Source of the DNA: Eucommia ulmoides
Taxonomy: Eukaryota; Streptophyta; Magnoliopsida; Garryales; Eucommiaceae
NCBI GenBank assembly: GCA_016647705.1
Contig: CM028335.1
Location: 41,206,526-41,270,525, forward strand
Length of the DNA stretch: 64,000 bases
Direction of reading: 5' to 3'
The number at the start of each line of letters is the position of its first letter. Position 1 is the first letter of the stretch. Of the stretch, positions 58,616 to 64,000 are shown piece by piece. A program made the position numbers and the translations under genes. The notes beneath the pieces are model-generated. The model saw only the letters and a list, made by a program, of their open reading frames with translations. It ran no database searches and was not told where the DNA came from.

Positions 58616-59060
58616 ATGTCTTAAGAAACAAATAAAGGCTCGTCCGATGAAGCACTGGAAAATATGGACGTCAAAGACGTCAAACTTTTCTACAATGCCT
58701 TGGAGTGAAAGTTTCAACGGTTGAATTTGCGGTTTGATGAAGTGCATGACCAACTAGAAAAAGTTGAGTCTAGTTCACAAAAGAGGCAGCCATCTAAAGC
58801 TCCTAATGTACAACGAATAAAGAAGAATCCCCCTTAGTTTGAATATAAAGATAATTATGGGGATAACCTAGATGAAGAGGATCGCATCTCCAATGCGAGA
58901 TTAGGCAGATTTGAGTATGGATATGGGAATAGAGGAGATAGGTAAGGGAAGTAGATTGATAATAACTTGGGAACCATCAAGATCAAGATACGATCATTCC
59001 AAGAGAAAAATGATCTTGAAGCATACTTGGAGTGGGAAACGAAGGTGGAGTTAATCTTGA
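58616..59060 (+). pseudogene. Family-E gag N-terminal fragment
   Basis: ATG at 58,616, then a stop at codon 3, followed by KGSSDEALENMDVKDVKLFY and KVESSSQKRQPSKAPNVQR, as in the other E gag copies. The acidic linker and YLEWETKVELIL-type sequence (about 59,030) come next. At 59,060 the sequence jumps to integrase. The leader (58,029-58,615) has an A-run but no coding sequence. Confidence 0.8.
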
Positions 59061-59701
59061 AGGTGCCTAAATGTTCATTGCGTGACTTGCTTGTTAGAGA
59101 AGCTCATGGGGTGGTTTAATGGGGCATTTTGGAACATCTTAATATGATTTTATCTACTTTATTACGTGCTATAACACAAAAGAATTTGAAAACATGGGAA
59201 GATTGTTTGCTGCATGTAGAGTTTGTATATAATAGGAGTGTACATTATGTAACTAAGTTTTCATCATTTGAAATTGTATATGTTTTTAATCTATTGACTC
59301 CTTTGGATTTAACTCCTTTACCTATGCATGAGCATGTCAACTTAGATAGAAAGAAGAAGACTGGTCTTGTTAAGAAGATCAATGAAAAGGCTCGACAAAA
59401 TATTGAGAGAGAAAATGAGCAATATGTCAACCAAGTTATAAATTGATGCAAGAATATTGTATTTGAACCTGGTGGTTGGGTTTGGTTCCATATGAGGAAG
59501 GAATGGTTTTCCCAACAAAGACGTTCTAAGCTACTTCCAAGGAGAGATAGCCCTTTTCAAGTGATAGAACGGATCAATGACAGCGCCTACAAGTTAGACC
59601 TTCCAGGTGAGTTTAATGTAAATACTACTTTTAATGTGACTGACTTATCTCCGTTTGGTGTAGATGAAGATTTGAGGACAAATCCTTTTCAAGAGAGGGG
59701 G
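59061..59701 (+). pseudogene. Family-E integrase remnant lacking the catalytic core
   Basis: A short piece of the zinc-domain region (CPKCSLRDLLVREAHG counterpart, 59,061-59,117) is followed by a jump to [20 protein letters not shown], which lies after the catalytic Glu. Zinc-finger Cys residues and the whole DDE triad are thus deleted. The C-terminal half is readable in two frames: DCLLHVEFVYNRSVH to NVDRKKKTGLVKKI, a stop at about 59,444, then FQVIERINDSAYKLDLPGEF and FNVTDLSPFGVDED. The gag-to-integrase deletion removes protease, RT and RNase H as well. Confidence 0.85.
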
Positions 59702-60507
59702 TAATAAGAATATATCAACTTCACCGAGGAATCCATTACATGTGCTAGTTGGGCCTATTACTAGGGCAAGATCCAAAATATTCAAAGAAGCACTTAATTG
59801 ATTAATTCAAGATATTTGGCCTGAGTTTAAAATGGTAAAGCCTAAATTAGGCCTAAATGATGATCAGAGCCTCGGCCACCTCATCAAGGCATGCAAATGG
59901 ACTTAAAATATGAACCTAAATGGGCCTAGGACGAGACCCACGAATTTGGGCTTATTTATTTTACTAATTAGTCTTTTAGTTATATTTTAGGTAATTTATT
60001 GGCTGATTTGTAAGGCATTAATACCAAGTAGTCTTTCATTTTTAAACTAGGAGTAGTTAGGAAACTTCTTTATTTCTTTGACTTTGTCCTCCACATTGCT
60101 AGGGATTCTCCTAGATATGTGGTAGCCTATTTTTATAAAGTTATCTAGGGTTCTCTTGGATACCTATTTAAGAGGCATTGTAGCCTTGAGAAAAATAACT
60201 TTGATATTGATTAATATAATTGAAAGGGTTTTTTGCTTAAGTTCTTCAGAAAACGTTTTTGAACTTATCAAGATTTTTTGTAGTATTTAACCTTTATATA
60301 TCTTTGGTTTGTGATTCTTTATAATCATTGGGTAAAAATCGTTTCTTATACCTTTGGTTCGTGTTTCGTTTGTAAACGTTGAGTTAAGGTAATTTATCCA
60401 AACTTCTATAATTTTATCTTATTATAAATATGAATTCAGTTCGATCCTTAGTGAAGAAACCCTAATTTGATTTTGGGTCTCACTAATCATTGGTGATGTT
60501 AGCATTA
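59702..60507 (+). mobile_element. Family-E 3' LTR of the short element
   Basis: A decayed start TAATAAGAATAT follows the purine tract AAGAGAGGGGG. The body matches the other E LTRs and ends TTAGCATTA. Flanking 5-mers (CCTAA before 57,156 and ACAAT after 60,507) do not match, so the two LTRs may not be the original pair. Confidence 0.8.
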
Positions 60508-61093
60508 ACAATGTTAAGAAACTAAGATGCAGTGTTGATATACTAACTCATGAAAGACTAAGTGTGCTGGAAGTTATGTGTATGTGCAAGGCATGTGCTG
60601 GGCAATTGTTGGCATATAAGGCTGAACAACTGTTGTGCTATGGATTGGACAAGTGTCAAGATAGGTGTTGATTTTTTTGCTATACAGTTGGGTCTAGCAA
60701 TTGACAGTGTTCCCTATAAATAGTTGAATTGCATGTTTGTTTCAGCAGAGAGTGTGTTCCTGTTAACCAAACTGAACTTGTAAGATAATTAGTTCCTTAT
60801 TCCTGAGTTTAAATACAAGGTTGGACTTTGCTGATAATTATTGAGTGCCTGTGTGTGGGTACGTTTTGTGTTGTCTGTTTCGGTATGTTGTGTTACATTA
60901 TAAGAATTAAGATGGTTGACTGGTTGTGCCGACAATCAGGCCATCACAAGGTTAAGAAATCAAAGTTGAAAAATTAATCATGTGATAATAGCTCTAATCT
61001 CACACTGGTGATTTTGAGATTTACTATTCTCGATTGATAAAACATCCCAAAAACTAGTATAATCGAATCTTTAAGTATCAACAGAATCCCTAG

Positions 61094-61097
<4 letters not shown>
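60508..61097 (+). mobile_element. Probable Ty1/copia-type LTR fragment
   Basis: No coding sequence. 'tgttaagaaactaagatgc' at 60,512 could be an LTR start. A TATA box (CCCTATAAATAG, 60,713-60,724) is followed by 'ttgtttcagcagagagtgtgttcc', a start-region layout common in short copia LTRs. The 3' end and any primer site were not found. Confidence 0.4.

Positions 61098-61154
<57 letters not shown>
61098..61154. repeat. (TA)n microsatellite
   Basis: Nearly pure alternating A and T; the SIRE-like solo LTR is inserted at its right end. Confidence 0.95.
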
Positions 61155-61159
<5 letters not shown>

Positions 61160-63193
61160 ATCCCAAGATATTAATGAACAATTAAGTATAGATGTTTTGG
61201 TGGAACTAATGTTTGATCAAGTGTTTCAGTGATTTAAAGTTCCAATAATGAAGATGTCAAAGTGAATGGATGCTAAATGAAGATATCAATATGATTAGGG
61301 AAAACAACCTAGGTAAATATAAACTCTTAATTTCTCATTTAGGAACACACATACGGCACAAAATGAATTTTATCTTTTATGTATGTTTTGGTTGAGTATA
61401 TTTATTTGCTCCTATGTGAATTAAAAAGAAATATTTTTGAATGACTAAAATAGAATATAAGAGTATTAGTGGAGTTCATTTGAATATAAAAATGGATAAA
61501 GGGGCAAAATTATAAAAGAAAGTAAGTTAAAAACGAGATCAGAAAAGAGATTCAGGAGAGGGCAGTCGACTGAAGAGTCTATCGGAGAAAGAAGATGAAC
61601 TCTCTGAATCTGCGAGTCAACAGAGCAGTGCGGTCGACCAGTGGAAGCTTTGAAAACTCTCTGAATCTGTGAGTCGACTGAGGAGTCGACCGATCAAGTG
61701 TATAAGCTACTTCCAGTATCTTTCAGTCGATTGGGCAGTCGACTGAACGTACAGTTTCAGGATATTTGTTTGATCCGATTTTAAATCCAAAAGTAGTCAT
61801 TTTTGGTTAAGATTTGAGAGAGATTTCGGCGATATTCTTAACATTTGAGATATGGTTCATATACTAATTAAATCCTTTCAATATGGTTCATTAATTATTA
61901 AAGTTTCTCAATTTGGTACTTAAAATAGATTCTATACTTATTTGTTTTGATTGAGAAATATTTTGGGGATTTAATTGAGAGTTTTAAGAGTTGTTATTAA
62001 GTGAAATTGAACCTAAATGAAGTCCTCATATTATGAAGAGTCCATAAGAGTATTTTATTGTCATGACATTTATAAACTAGCCATTAGGAAGCTGATTTCA
62101 TGTACCCTTATATAGACCTGCGAATTTTCTAAGAGAAAATCATTCTAAGAGAAAAAATCAGTTTATATCTTTTTTAGAGAGCGTTTATAAAAGTTATCAT
62201 TCAACGATACTGTGAGTTGTTCTAAGAGTGATTCTGATAATCAACTGCGATCAATTTGTGCTGATACCGGAATTGAAGTTACATTGTTTTCATCATTAAT
62301 TCTGTGGATTCCGGGTGAGATCTTTCCATTTTGACCATTACTTGTTTATTATTGTATTTTGGAAATTGATATTAGAAACTGTTTTTGATTTTTTAAAGAA
62401 AATATTCTTTTAAACAATTTCTTGAATCTGATTACGTGGTCCAATTTGTTACCCATATACTGTTAAAATCGGATTTCTGCATCTCACATAATTCTATCAC
62501 TAGTTGGGATATTAATTGAGTTTATATATATCAGGGGTGGTAGAAGCTCCTAGTGAGATTTACTTATCAATTTTTGTATTGGTGAGTTGTAACGGGGTAA
62601 ATATCATTGGGGATATTTAATCAAGGGTAGCTGGGTTTTAGTCTCTTCCTGTAAAGAGATTGAGGTAGTGATTCTTCTTGGATAAAAATTGTGTGTGTTG
62701 TGAGTGATTTTATAATGGTTCAATCCTTACCGGGTAAAAGGATATTTGGAGTGTTTTGGTGAGATTTTGATTCTCGAACCTAAGTGTTAAAAAGAATTAG
62801 GTTATTCTTTAGTCTGTAAAAAGTAGTGGTTATTCCTTAGCTTTTGAAAAGGAAATTGTAAAGGTTGATTCTGAGCCTGTAATCGGTGTGCGGGTTTGGT
62901 TCCTACCTTTAAAGGAATCTTGGTTTTAGTGGGTGCGACCACCGTGGAGCTCAGGGGACTGGATTAGCCAAGAGTAGCTTGATGAACCAGTATAATCTCT
63001 AGTGTACTGCTTTCTTAATTTATCTATTTTTGCTGTTTGTGTGTGCACCTAGTTGATTGATTAATTTCGTTGTGTTATAAAGATAATAATTAATTTAGGC
63101 ATAAAATTAATTATTTGATTTATTAATTTTTATTTTGATTATTTTTTAATTACCCAATTCACCCCCCCTCTTCGGTATTCTACTGGACCAACA
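61155..63193 (+). mobile_element. SIRE-like Ty1/copia solo LTR
   Basis: It starts TGTTGATCCC and ends CTACTGGACCAACA, preceded by the 'aattcaccccccctcttcgg' stretch that is common at the 3' end of SIRE-type LTRs. ATATA flanks both ends (61,150-61,154 and 63,194-63,198); because the left flank is a TA repeat this is only moderate support. GTCGACTG-type motifs repeat at 61,567-61,750. A TATA box (TTATATAG) lies at 62,108. Neither a primer site nor coding sequence follows, so it is a solo LTR. Confidence 0.75.
62106..62116 (+). promoter_or_regulatory. TATA box of the SIRE-like LTR
   Basis: CCTTATATAGA is followed by 'cctgcgaattttc', and the minus-oriented LTR piece at 56,318-56,331 has the matching arrangement. 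Confidence 0.5.
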
Positions 63194-63196
63194 ATA

Positions 63197-63560
63197 TATA
63201 CTACAAGAAAAAATGCGTTTTATCACGGTTAAAAACCGTGATACAAAAATTTTATCACAGTTTTTGGTCCCAAATCAAACCATGATAATATGCGATGTGA
63301 TTAAAAGTAGACTTTATATCACAGTTAAAAATCCAGATGGAAGACTTTTTATCACAGTTAAAAATCGAGATGCTTAGTAAATATAATATCAGTTTTCAAA
63401 TGTGATTAAAATATCATATATGTGATGAAATTTAAAAAAACATGATTATTTGGATAATATTTATCTCAATTTTGTATCAAATCGAGATAGTTTTCTATTT
63501 TCTATCACATTTAAAAATTGTGATAGTTTCTCATATATATATTAAAAAAAAAATTACAAA
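63197..63560. mobile_element. CACTA (En/Spm)-like terminus with subterminal palindromes
   Basis: TACTACAAGAAAAAATG at about 63,199 resembles the CACTACAAGAAAA terminal repeat of CACTA elements, with the first bases lost or changed. Inside it are about six imperfect inverted repeats of the form ATCACGGTTAAAAACCGTGAT (first and best at 63,222-63,243, others to 63,525), as expected for subterminal transposase-binding repeats. The other terminus is outside the window. Confidence 0.65.
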
Positions 63561-63670
63561 AAAAGAAAAGAAAAGCAGCACTATTATATAAAAAAAATAC
63601 TACCAAAAATTAGCTAAAAATGAATTTTATATTTCTAAAACAACTAATGTCATATAGCATAAAAGCTTAC

Positions 63671-63912
63671 TTTTTACGTTCAAAATACAAGTCTCTTTCA
63701 AGTTTTCTCCACCGAGCAAACATAAAAAAGAAACCCTCACTGCCACAGGGTAATCCAATAGCAATATGATCAACATCTATATTTGTTTTACCAAGTGCCC
63801 TTGCTTGATCATATGGAGGTATTACATCATATGAGTCAGTCTCTGCAAGTTTCTCATCTTCATCCTTGGCAAGCAGTCTCACTTGTTTGGTGACCTTTTT
63901 AGTCAGTTTGAC
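63671..63912 (-). CDS. Exon-like coding segment, function unknown
   Basis: A minus-strand open segment of about 80 codons runs from an acceptor-like pyrimidine-rich stretch ending TTTTAACTAG (exon from 63,912) to a donor-like AAAAA/GTAAGC (exon end 63,671). If the donor is not used, a TAA at 63,667 ends the frame. It reads [18 protein letters not shown], then [33 protein letters not shown] and [18 protein letters not shown]. The composition is that of a normal folded protein, unlike chance frames nearby, and codons are not interrupted. I do not recognise the family. It lies just inside a CACTA-like terminus, so it may be a captured host exon, part of a transposon gene, or a host gene interrupted by the element. 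Confidence 0.5.
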
Positions 63913-64000
63913 CTAGTTAAAAGATTTGAAAGCAGGAAAACAAACCAAAGGTCAATTAACTAAAGAAAATTTTATCGTTCACTTACATTATTTCATTCCT

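Noticed and set aside
1..64000. tRNA, rRNA or small nuclear RNA genes
   Set aside because: No cloverleaf with matching box A/box B or conserved rRNA segment was noticed on either strand by reading; a covariance-model scan would be decisive. The tRNA-like matches are primer-binding sites only.

Overview
The window is plant nuclear DNA, most probably from a eudicot. It is about two-thirds A+T and consists almost entirely of nested, decayed LTR retrotransposons, with a few DNA transposons and microsatellites. No complete cellular gene, rRNA, tRNA or CRISPR array was found. Every retrotransposon reading frame is broken by stops, frameshifts or deletions. Recognised families are named here for reference only: A = Ty3/gypsy chromovirus with a chromodomain-like integrase tail (Tekay/Del-like); B, C, D = related non-autonomous (LARD-like) elements with a tRNA-Asp-type primer site; E = Ty3/gypsy with a tRNA-iMet primer site; H = Tat-like Ty3/gypsy; plus SIRE-like Ty1/copia LTRs, one hAT-type and one CACTA-type transposon.

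1-14,443: a jumble of A-family LTRs (most minus-oriented) carrying a ~45-bp minisatellite and C/A-rich tracts, with pol and gag fragments between them. The pol fragments lie on opposite strands. A solo B-type LTR interrupts the integrase with a 5-bp target duplication. 14,444-18,041: fragments of Tat-like elements (gag on minus, a plus-strand LTR with a TATA box) and AT-rich LTR-like DNA. 18,042-24,708: three E-family pieces, two of which form a ~2.2-kb-arm inverted repeat (LTR-gag / gag-LTR).

24,709-39,960: a Tat-like element (H, plus strand) interrupted first by C (26,859-35,986), which itself contains a complete B element (27,168-33,500), and then by F (36,548-39,478), an A-like LTR insertion. 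Each insertion is bounded by a 5-bp target duplication, and the coding frames of H rejoin when they are mentally removed. 39,975-44,596: a degraded A element (protease, RT, RNase H, integrase, 3' LTR) that sits against the gag of an E element. 44,597-55,659: that E element (gag to 3' LTR). Its 3' LTR is split by a complete D element (49,046-55,299), which in turn carries a 600-bp hAT-type element.

55,660-64,000: a minus-oriented SIRE-like LTR piece, a short internally deleted E element (57,156-60,507), a copia-like LTR piece, a (TA)n tract, a SIRE-like solo LTR (61,155-63,193) and a CACTA-like terminus with subterminal palindromes. About 100-500 bp inside it is one exon-like minus-strand coding segment of unknown function, the only candidate for non-retrotransposon coding sequence.

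The unusual material is in element structure. Two insertions have good target duplications but one non-canonical terminus. The non-autonomous B/C elements carry repeated primer-binding-site copies and clusters of CCGCCTAGGCGG-like palindromes, and a block of LTR sequence is well conserved across B, C and D although it encodes nothing. Integrase catalytic sequence is lost or mutated in four of the five integrase copies.
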